A stretch of DNA of 64,000 nucleotides, from NCBI RefSeq assembly GCF_042477335.2, contig NC_091257.1, positions 47,090,501-47,154,500 of the forward strand. The letters are read 5' to 3'. Each line of letters begins with the position of its first letter. The stretch's first letter is position 1. The translations under genes and the position numbers were made by a program. A model generated the notes under the pieces. That model did not search any database, was not told the origin of the DNA, and was given only the letters and a program-made list of their open reading frames with translations. The stretch comes from Ovis canadensis. Lineage: Eukaryota; Chordata; Mammalia; Artiodactyla; Bovidae. Positions 10,770 through 21,866 of the stretch are shown piece by piece.

Positions 10770-12850
10770 TTTTATGTTTAGTTTTTTCCTTCAGTTTTAT
10801 TGAGGTGTAGTGGACATAAAATTATAATACATTTGAGGTATACAAGGTGATGATTTGATACATGTGTTTGCTGGGAAAGGATTCCTAGTGTCAAGTTAAC
10901 ACAACCATCATATCACATATTTACTTTTTTTTTCCTTTTTTGGTAAGAATACTTAATTTCTAATCTCTTATATCATACAGTATTAACTATAGTCACTATA
11001 TTATACAGATCCCAAGACCTTATTTATCATATAACTGAAGGTTTGTACCCTGTTTCTCCCACACCCTAAGCCCCTCACAACCACCATTCTACTCTCTGTT
11101 TCTATGAGTTTGACTTGTACTTAATTCCACATATAAGTAATACCATATAGTACTTGTTTGTCTCTGGCTTACTTCCTTAAAATAATGCCCACCAGGTAGA
11201 TCCATGCTGCTGCAAATGTCAGGATTTCCTTCTTTCTTGAAGACTGCATGATATTCCATTGTATATACACACTGCCTTTCCTTAACCATTCATCTGTTCA
11301 TGGACATTTAGGTTGTTTCCATGTCTTGGCTATTGTTAATAATGCTGCAGTAAACATGGAGTGCAGATATCTTTTCAAAATGCTGATTTCGTTTCCTTTG
11401 AATATAGACTGAGAAGTGGGAGTGCTGATAGTTATATCTTTAATTGTTTGAGGAACCCCCATGTTGTTCCAATTTATATTCACACTAACCAGGTTTTCTC
11501 TTCTCCTCCTCCTCTCCAGCATTTGTTATCTCTTATCTTTTTAATAATAGCTAGCCTAAGCAAGTGTGGGGGTGATAGCTCATTGTGGTTTTGATTTGTA
11601 TTTCACCGATGATTAATGATGTTGCACAACTTTTCATGTACTTTTTAGTCATTTGAAAGTCTCCTATGGGGAAAAAAATGGCTATTCATGTTCTAAACCC
11701 ATTTTAAAAATTGAGTTATTTGGTTTTTGCCATTGAGTTGTTTAAGTTGTATATTTTACATATTAAACCTCTATTAGGACATGTGGTTTGCAAAATTTTT
11801 GTCCCATTCAGTAAGTAATATTTTAATTTTGCTGATGGTTTCCTTTGCTATACAGAAGCGTTTTAGGTTGGTGTTGTGCCATTTGTTTATTTTTGCTTTT
11901 TATTTTTGCCTTTGTTGTTAGTGTCAAATACAAAGAAATCATCACCAAAGTTAATGTCAAGGAGCTTATTGCCTATATTTTCTTCCATGATTTCAGGTCT
12001 TATATCCAAGTCTTTAATAATTTTGAGTTGATTTTCCTGTGCAGTGTTAGTAGTGGTCCAGTATTATTCTATTTCACGTGACTGTCAGTTTTCTCAATAC
12101 TACTTGCATGGAATAATTTTTTTTAATCCCTTCACTTTAAGCCTATGTATGTCCCAAAGTTGAAATGCATCTCTTGTAGACAGCATATAGTTGGGTCTTT
12201 TTCTTTTTATTTATTCCTCTTCTTTTTTAATCTATTAGGCCACTCTGTGTTTTTTGATTGGAGAATTTAGTCCATTTACATTTCCAGCAATAATTGGTAG
12301 GCATGGACTTAATATTGTCATTTTGTTAATTGTTTCTGTCTGTCTTGGCCTTCCTTTTTTCCTTTCTTCCTCTGTTCATTTCCTTTGTGATTTGATGGTT
12401 TCTATAATGATATTCTTAGACTTGTTTCCTTTTGTATATGTACTATAGGTTTTGTTGTGTGGTTATTATGAACCTTATTTGAAACATCTTATAGTTATAG
12501 TAGTGTATTTAAAGCTGGTAACAACTTAACTTTGAATGTATGCAAGCACTCTATATTTCTACATTCCCCCACCTTTTATATTTTTGATGTCACAATTACA
12601 TATTTTTATGTTATGTATACATTAACAAATTATTGTATTTATAGTTATTTTTAATACTTTGTATTTTAACCTTTATACTAGCATTACAGATGATTTACCT
12701 ACCAGCACTATATCAGAATTCTGGATTTTCCTACATATTTACCTTAACCATTGAGTTTTATATATTCAAATATTTTCTTATTATTAATTAGGGTCCTTTC
12801 ACTTTAACTTGAAGAATTCCCACTGACATTTAATATAAAGTAAAAGTTGT
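10770..12850 (-). mobile_element. Old L1, 3' UTR and ORF2 part (antisense)
   Basis: Read on the minus strand this is an L1: the 3' UTR (complement of TTTATTGAGGTGTAGTGGAC), then the end of ORF2 recognisable from VYTMEYHAVF and TIAKTWKQPKCP, then further ORF2 text out to about 12,840. The reading frame is broken by stops, and divergence suggests an L1M-age element. The copy continues at 13,729 and again after 16,541, interrupted by younger insertions. Confidence 0.75.
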
Positions 12851-13092
12851 TCAGTTGTACTCCAGGCCAGAATACTGGAATGGGTAGCCTTTCCCTTCTC
12901 CAGGGGATCTTCCCAACCCAGGCTTCAAACCCAGGTCTCCCTCATTACAGGCAGATTCTTTACCGGCTGAGCCATAAGGGAAGCCCAAGAATACTGGAGT
13001 GGGTAGCCTATCCCTTTTCCAGCAGATCTTTCCACCCAGGAATTGAACCAGGGTCTCCTGCATTGCAAGCGGATTCTTTTACCAACTGAGCC
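12851..13092 (-). mobile_element. Bov-tA head pair (tandem partial SINEs)
   Basis: Two copies of the tRNA-derived Bov-tA head lie in direct tandem on the minus strand. Each ends in the complement of GGCTTCCCTTATGGCTCAGC or a close variant. The same two-head arrangement recurs at 25,497-25,795. Confidence 0.8.
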
Positions 13093-13725
13093 ATGGGAAA
13101 CAGTGGAAACAGTGTCAGACTTTATTTTGGGGAGGGCTCCAAAAGCACTGCAGATGGTGACTGCAGCCATGAAATTAAAAGACGCTTACTCCTTGGAAGG
13201 AAAGTTATGACCAACCTAGATAGCATATTCAAAAGCAGAGACATTACTTTGCTGACTAAGGTCCATCTAGTCAAGGCTATGGTTTTTCCAGTGGTCATGT
13301 ATGGATGTGAGAGTTGGACTGTGAAGAAGGCTGAGCACTGAAGAATTGATGCATTTGAACTGTGGTGTTGGAAAAGACTCTTGAGGGTCCCTTGGACTGC
13401 AAGGAGATCCAACCAGTCCATTCTGAAGGAGATCAGCCCTGGGATTTCCTTGGAAGGAACGATGCTAAAGCTGAAACTGCCGTACTTTGGCCACCTCATG
13501 CGAAGAGTTGATTAATTGGAAAAGACTCTGATGCTGGGAGGGATTGGGGGCAGGAGGAGAAGGGGACGACAGAGGATGAGATGGCTTGATGGCATCACTG
13601 ACTCGATGGCCGTGAGTCTGAGTGAACTCCGGGTGTTGGTGATGGACAGGGAGGCCTGGTATGCTGCGATTCATGGGGTCGCAAAGAGTCGGACATGACT
13701 GAGCGACTGAACTGAACTGAACTGA
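13093..13725 (+). mobile_element. BovB 3' fragment (+), 5'-truncated
   Basis: This holds the C-terminal part of the BovB ORF (motifs MYGCESWTVKKAEH and [16 protein letters not shown] in broken frames) and the 3' tail GACTGAACTGAACTGAACTG. It is inserted in the old antisense L1. Its 3' end faces the 3' end of the minus-strand BovB at 14,180, so the two form a tail-to-tail inverted pair about 450 bases apart. Confidence 0.9.
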
Positions 13726-13728
13726 GCT

Positions 13729-14023
13729 ATCAGGACAAAAATAAGGCTATCAGGGAAAAAATCTATTGGTGATGAACTCTTTCCAGTTTTATTTGTCTGG
13801 AAAATTTGTTCTCTCTCATTTAATTCTGAATGACAGTTTTTCTAGGTGGAGTATTCTTGGTTGGAAGCTTTTATCTCTAAGCACTTTAAATATAATCTTT
13901 TCACTCCCTCTGGACAAAGTTTCTGCTGGAAAATTTCTTCATAGTTTTGCAGGCGTTGCCTTATGTGTAAAAGGTTGCTTTTGTTTAACTGTTTTTAAGA
14001 ATCACTCTTTGTCTTTAAAATGA
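13729..14023 (-). mobile_element. Old L1, middle part (antisense, continued)
   Basis: Text such as GTATTCTTGGTTGGAAGCTT and TTTCTGCTGGAAAATTTCTT is antisense L1 ORF2 and continues the element interrupted at 12,850. Confidence 0.65.
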
Positions 14024-14150
14024 AAATGAAAGTGAAGTCGCTCAGTTGTGTCCAACTGTATGATGCTATGGACTGTAGCCTACAGGCTCCTCCGTCCATG
14101 GGATTTTCCAGGCAAGAGTGCTGGAGTGGATTGCCGTTTTTGACAATTTA
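14024..14150 (-). mobile_element. Bov-A monomer fragment
   Basis: Complement of the BovB-tail-derived Bov-A unit, from GTGAAGTCGCTCAGTTGTGT to CTGGAGTGGATTGCC. No tRNA head is present. It is inserted in the L1. Confidence 0.8.
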
Positions 14151-14179
14151 ATTGTAATGTGTCTCAGTGTTGGTCTCTT

Positions 14180-16387
14180 TCAGTTCAGTTCAGTTCAGTC
14201 ACTCAGTCGTGTCCAACTCTTTGCGACCCCATGAATTGCAGCATGCCAGGCCTTCCTGTCCATCACCAACTCCCGGAGTTTACCCAAACTCATGTACATA
14301 GAGTGAGTGATGCCATCCAGCCATCTCATCCTTCATTGTCCTCTTTTCCTCCTGCCCCCAATCCCTCCCAGCATCAGGGTCTTTTCCAATGAGTCAACTC
14401 TTCACATGAGGTGGCCAAAGTATTGGAGTTTCAGCTTTAGCATCATTCCTTCCAATGAACACCCAGGACTGATCTCCTTTAGGATGGACAGTTTGGATCT
14501 CCTTGCAGTCCAAGGGACTCTCAAGAGTCTTCTCCAACACCACAGTTCAAAAGCATCAATTCTTCAGTGCTCAGCCTTCTTCACAGTCCACCTCTCACAT
14601 TCATACATGACCACTGGAAAAACCATAGCCTTGACTAGACGGACCTTGTTGGCAAAGTAATGTCTCTGCTTTTGAATATGCTATCTAGGTTGGTCATAAC
14701 TTTTCTTCCAAGGAGTAGGTGTCTTTTAATTTCATGACTGCAATCACCATCTGCAGTGATTTTGGAGCCCCCCAAAAATAAATTCTGACACTGTTTCCAC
14801 TATTTCCCATGAAGTGATTGAACCAGATGCCATGATCTTCCTTTTCTGAATGCTGAGCTTTAAGCCAACTTTTTCACTCTCCTCTCTCACTTTCATCAAG
14901 AGGCTTTTTAGCTCCTCTTCACTTTCTGCCATAAGGGTGGTGTCATCTGCATATCTGAGGTTATTGATATTTCTCCCAGCAATCTTGATTCCAGCTTGTG
15001 CTTCTTCCAGCCCAGCATTTCTCATGGTGCACTCTGCATATAAGTTAAATAAGCAGGGTGACAATATACAGCCTTGACGTACTCCTTTGCCTATTTGGAA
15101 CCAGTCTGTTGTTCCATGTCTGGTTCTAACTGTTGCTTCCTGACCTGCATACAGGTTTCTCAAGAGGCAGGTCAGGTGCTCTGGTATTTCCATCTCTTTC
15201 AGAATTTTCTACAGTTTATTGTGATCCACACAATCAAATGCTTTGGCATAGTCAATAAAGCAGAAATAGATGTTTTTCTGGAACTCTCTTGCTTTTTCCA
15301 TAATCCAGCAGATGTTGGCAATTTGATCTCTGGTTCCTCTGCCTTTTCTAAAACCAGCTTGAACATCTGGAAGCTCACAGTTCACGTATTGTTGAAGCCT
15401 GGCCTGGAGAATTTTGAGCGTTACTTTACTAGCATGTGAGATGAGTGCAATTGTGCGGTAGTTTGAGCATTCTTTGGCATTGCCTTTCTTTGGGATTGGA
15501 ATGAAAATGGACCTTTTCCAGTCCTGTGGCCACTGCTGAGTTTTCCAAATTTGCTGGCATATTGAATGCAGCACTTTCACAGCACCATCTTTCAGGATTT
15601 GAAACAGCTCAACTGGAATTCTATCACCTCCACTAGCTTTGTTCATAGTGATGCTTTCTAAGGCCCACTTGACTTCACATTCCAGGATGTCTGGCTCTAG
15701 GTGAGTGATAACACCATTGTGATTACCTGGGTCATGAAGAATTTTTTTTGTACAGTTCTGTGTATTCTTACCACCTCTTCTTAATATCTTCTGCTTCTGT
15801 TAGGTCCATACCATTTCTGTCCTTTATTGAGCCCATCTTTGCATGAAATGTTCCCTTGGTATCTCTGATTTTTTGAAGGGATCTCTAATCTTTCCCATTC
15901 TGTTGTTTTCCTCTATTTCTTTGCATTGATCACTGAGGAAGGCTTTCTTATCTCTCCTTCCTATTCTTTAGAACTCTGCATTCAGATGCTTACATCTTTC
16001 TGTTCCTCCTTTGCTTTTCACTTCTCTTCTTTTCACAGCTATCTATAAGGCCTCCCCAGACAGCCATTTTGCTTTTTTGTATTTCTTTTCCATGGGGATG
16101 GTCTTGATCCCTGTCTCCTGTACAATGTCATGAACCTCCATCCATAGTTCATCAGGCACTCTATCTATCAGATCTAGTCCCTTAAATCTATTTCTCACTT
16201 CCACTGTATAATCATAAGGGATTTGATTTAGGTCATACCTGAATGGCCTAGTGGTTTTCCCTACTTTCTTCAATTTAAGTCTGTATTTGACAATAATCTC
16301 TTTAGATTCACTGTATTTGGTACTCCTTATGGTTCCTGGATCTAGATGTCTGTTTCTTTCTCCAAGGTTAGGGCAATTATCAGCCAT
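14180..16387 (-). mobile_element. BovB LINE (−), 5'-truncated, relatively well kept
   Basis: About 2.2 kb of BovB on the minus strand, with the tail (complement of ACTGAACTGAACTGAA) at 14,180. It covers the late endonuclease or linker region and most of the reverse transcriptase. Long frames survive: 16043-16387, 15209-15646 (fingers and palm, including DYAKAFDCVDH) and 14744-15193 (with the catalytic RYADDTT box). Stops and frameshifts separate them, so no full enzyme is encoded. The catalytic box is intact, unlike in the copy at 5,735. The 5' end is abrupt, as expected for target-primed truncation. Confidence 0.93.
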
Positions 16388-16540
16388 TGTGCTGTGCTGT
16401 GCTAAGTTGCTTCAGTTGTGCCTGACTCTTTGTGACCCTGTGGACCATAGCCCACCAGCTCCTCTGTCCATGGGATTCTCCAGGCAAGAATACAGGTGTG
16501 GGTTGCCATGCACTTGCCCTGGGAAGGACCATTGGGAAGC
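16388..16540 (-). mobile_element. Bov-tA partial SINE
   Basis: Begins GTGCTGTGCTGTGCTAAGTT, a typical Bov-tA tail variant, and reads through the body as complement to CAGGTGTGGGTTGCCATGC. The tRNA head is missing. It abuts the BovB 5' end. Confidence 0.75.
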
Positions 16541-18020
16541 TTTTGGTCCATCATTTCTCAAGTACTCTTTACGCCTCTTTATCTCACTCCTCTCCTAGGA
16601 CTCCCATTATTCAGACTGGATAATCACAAGCTTGTTGATTATTTCTTTTACTTAATCACATTCAGTTTTTGGCTTCTCCAGTGAAGTTTTCCTTTAAATT
16701 ATTATAATGTTTAACTCTAGGATTTTATTTTTAAAATAATTTCTATCTTTTTGTTAATAGTCTCTATTTAGTGAGGAATTATTTCATACTTTCTTTTAGT
16801 TCTTTAGACACTTTCCCCTTTAAGTTCTTTAAGCATCTTTAACATAGCTGATTTCAAAAGTCTTTGTCCAGTAAGCCAAAGATGTGACTTGTTCAGGAAA
16901 AATTTGTATTGGCTGCTTCTTTTCTTGGTATGGGTCATATTTTCATGTTTCTTTGAATTTTTTGTAATTTTCATTGAAAAATATGTATTTAAAATAATAA
17001 AATAAGCAATGTTGGAAATAAGTTTATTTCCACTCTACAGGGTTTGATTTTGTTGCTGTTTGTTGTTCCCTTGTTTAGTAATTTTCCCTCATAAATTCTA
17101 TAAAGTATGTATTCTTTTTCATGCACAGTTACTGAATTCTCTGCCTAGTTAGTTTAGTGGTCAGCTAGTGATGTGAATGTATTTCCTTAGTGCCTAGAAC
17201 AAATAAGTTTTCTGGGTTTTACTGAGGGGCTCTGTCTGAAGACATGTCTTCAACATTCATACGTGAAGTTTAAAACTCTACCTTAGCCTTCACTTCCTGC
17301 TTGTGCAGACCATCAAGGTCAGCCAGAGGTGAAAATGTAGAGACTTTTTAGATCTTTCACGGGCATGCACATAGTCCCGTGCATGTACACACTCCAGTGC
17401 ATGTCTGTGGCCTTCTAGATGCCCAGGAATAGGTCGGTGCTTCTTAAAGTTCCCTATGGACATTTTACTCCACAGTCTTTCCCTTTAGCTTTTTGGTTAG
17501 CTTATTGTTTCCCTAAAATGTTATCACTGCTTCAGGCAGCTATACTGTCAGGTTATTGCCACTGTTAATTTTTGACAAATTCCCCCAAGGAAAATGCTGG
17601 ATAAGCTCTGAGTTAGTTCAAATTAAGGCAGGTCCTGCCAAGTGAGGTTTTCCAGCGAACTGTCAGAGATCAAATAATGGAAATTCTTTGAGACTGTGGC
17701 TTGGAAAGAACCCCAATCCCATTCTGACTTTCCCAATGTCTTCTTGGTCTCTGGTCTTCAGTGTGATTTTGAGGCTTTTGGCTTTTAAGGCAATCACAGA
17801 GCTAGGGATAAGGCTGTGGGATTAGGACAAGTTAAAACATCATGAAGCTCACTTTTCTTACTGAGAGTCAGTCATTTTTCTTGAATAAATACTTCCTGGA
17901 CTGTTACAAGCTGTTGGTTAACTCAGTGTTCTGAAGAAGTTGACTTGAAAAAAATTTAGTGTTCTTCTTGTTTTTGTAGGGGAGAAGATTTTCAAGGGTT
18001 CTTACTCTGCCATTCATTAT
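16541..18020 (-). mobile_element. Old L1, upstream part (antisense, continued)
   Basis: Antisense old-L1 text includes GTCTTTGTCCAGTAAG, CTTGGTATGGGTCATATTTT and TTTTGTAATTTTCATTGAAAA, from the upstream part of old mammalian L1. It completes the element split at 10,770-12,850 and 13,729-14,023. The outer boundary is uncertain. Confidence 0.5.
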
Positions 18021-18289
18021 GATGTCACTTGAAACCTCCTTTTTTAAATTAAATGTTTTTTTTATGTTGCTAAGTTTTTTTTTTTTAATTCTTGGCAGTG
18101 GATATGTAGAAACTTTGTTTTCAACTGTAGATAACTATGTTTTCCTATAAATAAAATGAATGATTCACATTCATCAAAATATATCCCATATATATTAAAA
18201 TGGCTATCATCTATGAAATATATTTTAAAATAAAATATGAAATGATGCAATGAAAATAGTCAGCAAGGTCCCAGTAATGTGGGATGCAG

Positions 18290-18540
18290 GCATGTGGTTA
18301 GGTATAGGGCAAGATTCAGATGCCTGGACATGCCATGACTTTGCCCTCCACTATCATTAAGATCTTGAAAGATCTTACCTTCTGGACTTTTAGATTCCTT
18401 ATTTTAGGTTCCTTATCTGTAAAATGGAGTAACAGTAGTGCTAACTTAATAAGGTAGTTGTAAAATTTTAGTGAGATCATGTTTGTAAAGCCCAAAGCAA
18501 AATATCTGGTAGAAATAGCTTAAATATAGTTTAAGTTGTT
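18290..18540 (+). mobile_element. MIR SINE relic
   Basis: The MIR core and tail are recognisable: CCTTATCTGTAAAATGGAGT, AAGGTAGTTGTAAAATT and GTTTGTAAAGCCC. MIR is an ancient tRNA-derived SINE shared by mammals. Confidence 0.7.
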
Positions 18541-18599
18541 ATTATTTAAAAATCTATAATTTTACGATAAAACACAGTCCTGGCCCTGAAGCAATCTTT

Positions 18600-19300
18600 G
18601 ACCAGGTATGTTAGATGCTGTAGTATCCAAGCAGCCTTTCTGTTTCCCATCTTCTTTTTGTACAGTCCTATATATAACAGCTGGATTAATACTTTTATAG
18701 TGCATGCATCATTCTGCTGCCTAAAAATCTAAGTGTTTTTCAGTCACCACATTACCCTAAATACCAGTCTCCTGCCATCTGAGGTGAGACCTAACCCAAG
18801 GCTTTTTTCACCCATTGACCAGATTCATCCAGCCAAACAGCTATCTATCAATGCTATTCATTTACCCCAATAGATTGCCTTATCTACCTACCTACCTACC
18901 TACCTACCTTTCTATCTATTTCATATCTTATTACTATAAACCAGACATGAATTCCATGCATCTGTGAACCACCTCTATGCTTCCCTGTCTTTTTTTTTAA
19001 TCCTTCCTAATCTCAGAATTATTTTCTATTCTTTCTACTTGAAATCTCATGCTCCCTAATATTTTAAAATTCTGTTTCTTGCATGCTTCCTTAAATAGCT
19101 TCCCCTAAAACAAATCTTCTCCCTGTTTGACATGTAAGTACCTTTTTATACTTATTTTTTTTCTAATACATTTCTCTATATGCTCAACTCATTCCTACTC
19201 ACTGAACCATAACCTTCTTAATGTATTCTGTGTTCTACTCATCTTTGTATATCCTGCAGTGAGTTGTCCAGTGGTTGCACACAAATGATGCCTTAAAAAT
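18600..19300. mobile_element. Probable L2-type LINE remnants
   Basis: Text around 18,690-18,830 (CTGCCTAAAAATCTAAGTG) and 19,200-19,300 (TACTCATCTTTGTATATCCT) resembles L2 3' regions. A (CTAC)n microsatellite at 18,884-18,910 interrupts it. Identification is by eye only. Confidence 0.4.
18884..18910. repeat. (CTAC)n microsatellite
   Basis: About six uninterrupted CTAC units are followed by degenerate CTAT units. Likely length-polymorphic. Confidence 0.85.
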
Positions 19301-19478
19301 CATATTTTCAGAATGGAAACAAAGTCTTAGAAGACAAATGTTCACTCTTTGAAATTCTTCCCCTTAAGTGGAGATAGTGGGATGATTTTTATTGCTCTTA
19401 ATATCAACACAATCATTATAAAAATGTTTTCACTACTTAAATATATTGCCATCTTGTTTATTCCTTTGTACTTTGTAG

Positions 19479-19592
19479 GTTCCTCTCTGGTTACCATTGA
19501 AAGTGCTGCTGAATTGAGTTTCCTGTCATATCGAGTTGAGCCACTTCAAAGCAAAACCAATTTTTGGATAGGATTGTACAGAAATGTTGAAG
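19479..19592 (+). CDS. MRC1: MRC1 exon: middle of C-type lectin domain 8
   Basis: It follows a TTTGTAG acceptor, completes the Gly codon begun at 10103, and ends one base into the next Gly codon before GTAATT. It encodes SSLVTIESAAELSFLSYRVE and then SKTNFWIGLYRNVEG. The SLVxIxSxAE helix and the WIGL strand are the two most conserved landmarks of C-type lectin folds. Length and phases match the human exon as I remember it. The preceding intron, over 9 kb, is unusually rich in transposon insertions compared with its neighbours here. Confidence 0.95.
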
Positions 19593-20112
19593 GTAATTTT
19601 TCCACCATGATTTTTGAATCATGAATATTTCAAAATGTTTCAAAACAAGTTTTCAGTTCTAGAAAATCTTGCTTTAATTAATGATTAATTTGTGAAACAT
19701 TTGAAAATTCAAACTCATAGTTTCATTTGAGATAAGAACTGAATATTTAAGTGACTCACACATTAGGCTATCTTGAAAGTTGCTAAAAGGAGTATCCACT
19801 GTTGCTAAGTTAAAGAAGTTTTAAAAAATATTTTCTATCTTTTTCTATTAAAAAATTAGGGGGAGATAACTTTACATATGTATACTAATTAGGAATAAAT
19901 TTTCAACTGAAGCTACATAAGAAATATAATTCTCAGTTTCCTTTCCTCTATTAATTAATTATAATTATCTTGCCTATTAAAACTCAAGTATAAATAGCTA
20001 TTGATTGTGGTATAAAATAACATGCTTAGAAATTTCACATGAATAAGTTGAATTTATTTTAAGGGGGATTATTTTTAACTTGTAATTTTTTTTGGCTTCC
20101 TGTGATAATCAG
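19593..20112. other. MRC1: MRC1 intron, nothing assigned
   Basis: AT-rich intron with no named repeat. The acceptor before 20113 is AATCAG with a T-rich tract upstream. Confidence 0.55.
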
Positions 20113-20277
20113 GAATGTGGCTGTGGATAAACAACAACCCAGTCTCCTTTGTCAACTGGAAAACAGGTGATCCCTCTGGTGAAAGAACTGATTGTGTCAC
20201 TTTATATGCATCTTCTGGATTATGGAGTAATATTCACTGTTCCTCATACAAAGGATACATTTGTAAAAGACCAAAAA
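20113..20277 (+). CDS. MRC1: MRC1 exon: end of C-type lectin domain 8
   Basis: Completes the Gly codon, then encodes MWLWINNNPVSFVNW, KTGDPSGERTDCVTLYASS, GLWSNIHCSSYKGYICKRPK. The last three cysteines of the fold (TDC, IHC, YIC) close the eighth lectin domain. It ends after one base of an Ile codon at a GTAAGT donor. Domain 8 is the membrane-proximal lectin domain and is not known to bind mannose strongly. The frame continues straight into the intron until 20,397, so intron retention would add about 40 codons, with no sign that this is used. Confidence 0.95.
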
Positions 20278-20885
20278 GTAAGTAAGAATTTATCCTATGG
20301 TACATATGTTTCTAGGCTCCCTTTTCTTGCAAATATGAACATGTTAGTTGTGGAATTATGTGATTACAGGTTCCTTATAAACTCCCCCTCTTTATAAGCA
20401 AGAAATCTAGTCTGCCATGATGATTAGTTCTGTCTGTTGCTTTGAGTGAGCACAAAACTTCCTGCTTAATTGAAGTAATAATTTTGGCATATCAATACAC
20501 ATGTGATGAAATATCCATGCACACAGATTTGTGAGGTTGGGAGAAGTTTGGAGATCTAGCCTTATGGTATATGAGAAAAAGAGATAAAATACGTACCTTG
20601 ACCAAACAAGAAGTGGACAATGGGGAGGAATGAGAATGTATTAAGAAATAAATCATGTAAGACCAATTAAGTTTCCTGCTAAGACTGAATGGCAGGCCAT
20701 GTTAGGACAGGGATTGGGGGAATTAATAGTATTATGTGCCCATGATATGATATTATCTGGATGTTCACAGTAGTTTTATACCATTCTACTTCACATAGTA
20801 TTTTTACCAAGAGATAAAATTAATTAGATGATAGATTTAAATAAATGAACTAAATAAAGTAATACTCCATCCCCAGTGGTTTTAT
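20278..20885. other. MRC1: MRC1 intron, nothing assigned
   Basis: No recognised repeat or exon. Confidence 0.5.
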
Positions 20886-21050
20886 TATTTTGTTGTTGTT
20901 GTTCAGTTGCTAGGTTGTGTTTGAGTCCTTGTGACCCCATGGACTATAGCATGCCAGGCTCCTCTGTCCTCCACTGTCTCCCAGAATTTGCTGAAATTCA
21001 TTTCCACTGAGTCGGTGATGCTAGTTCTTCATTCTTTGACAACTCTGTTC
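20886..21050 (-). mobile_element. BovB 3'-end (ART2-like) fragment
   Basis: Complement of the BovB tail: TTGTTGTTCAGTTGCTAGG, GACCCCATGGACTATAGC, then CATTTCCACTGAGTCGGTGA. That last part is BovB-specific and absent from Bov-tA. More diverged than the other BovB copies. Confidence 0.75.
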
Positions 21051-21300
21051 TAAGATACTGTACCTTTTGGTGCAGTGTTGGATTCTTATTTTATTTTTCA
21101 TTCAAATGCCTTGTAATATCTTATGCTTCAGTGAGCCATTTTCAAAACCACTAGCCTAGAATACATTATTTTATGGGTATATTGGGTAAATTTTTGTGGT
21201 ATAAGTGGCTCAAATGCAACTGTTTTTTTTTTTCCTGTTTTCAGATCTTCCAGTCTATTTAAACTCACCATGCAGCTGTAGGTTGCAGTTATAGGAAGAT

Positions 21301-21344
21301 AGATAGCTAAAATCTGTATATATACATACAGATTTTATCTATCT
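21301..21344. repeat. Short inverted repeat (19-base arms)
   Basis: Arms 21,301-21,319 and 21,326-21,344 are complementary at 18 of 19 positions around a 6-base loop. The sequence is AT-rich, with TATA and ATCT units, and lies in the MRC1 intron about 160 bases before the next exon. It probably arose by microsatellite-like slippage. Confidence 0.8.
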
Positions 21345-21500
21345 GCCCATCCATCTGATTATTGTCTATATATATCATATATCACCATAAATCAAACATG
21401 AATAATTTGATGTATTTGTAAACCAAATAATGCTCACTATCTACATGCAATTATCATGGGTCTTTATAACTATTTAATTATTTTGTTATTTTACAAACAG

Positions 21501-21542
21501 TTGTTGATGCTGAACCTACGCATACATTAATTACAACAAAAG
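21501..21542 (+). CDS. MRC1: MRC1 exon: short stalk exon
   Basis: A 42-base exon after a TTACAAACAG acceptor and before GTAAGA. It completes an Ile codon, then encodes VDAEPTHTLITTK and one base of an Ala codon. This is the linker between lectin domain 8 and the membrane, corresponding to the human IIDAKPTHELLTTK segment. It is rich in Thr and may carry O-glycans. A multiple of three with matching phases, it could be skipped without a frameshift. Confidence 0.93.
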
Positions 21543-21761
21543 GTAAGATCATCATGAACTTTTAAGTTCCATATTAGCAATACATTGATACAGTGGGTTT
21601 GCTTTAAAAACCATAATTTTCCCTTCCTACACCCATTCCACTCTCAGTCAAATAGCTTGAGTGACTCTAGCCTTTGTTGTTAGGGCACTGATCACTCTTG
21701 AATGATACTCTAGAAAAGCCAGTCTTGGAGTCAGTTTGGTGTTTTTATCCTAGGTCTTGTT

Positions 21762-21866
21762 GTCGTTCTTATTGAGTCACTCAGTTGTGTCCGACTCTTT
21801 ATGACCACATGGACTGTGGCCTGCCAGGCTCCTCTGTCCATGGGATTCTCCAGGCAAGAACTCTAG
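21762..21866 (-). mobile_element. Bov-tA body fragment
   Basis: Complement of the Bov-tA body: GTCACTCAGTTGTGTCCGAC to CCATGGGATTCTCCAGGCAA. The head is missing. Confidence 0.8.

Noticed and set aside
14744..16387. Long open frames resembling a reverse transcriptase gene
   Set aside because: These belong to a truncated minus-strand BovB with stops and frameshifts. They are not a host gene or a bacterial-type reverse transcriptase system.
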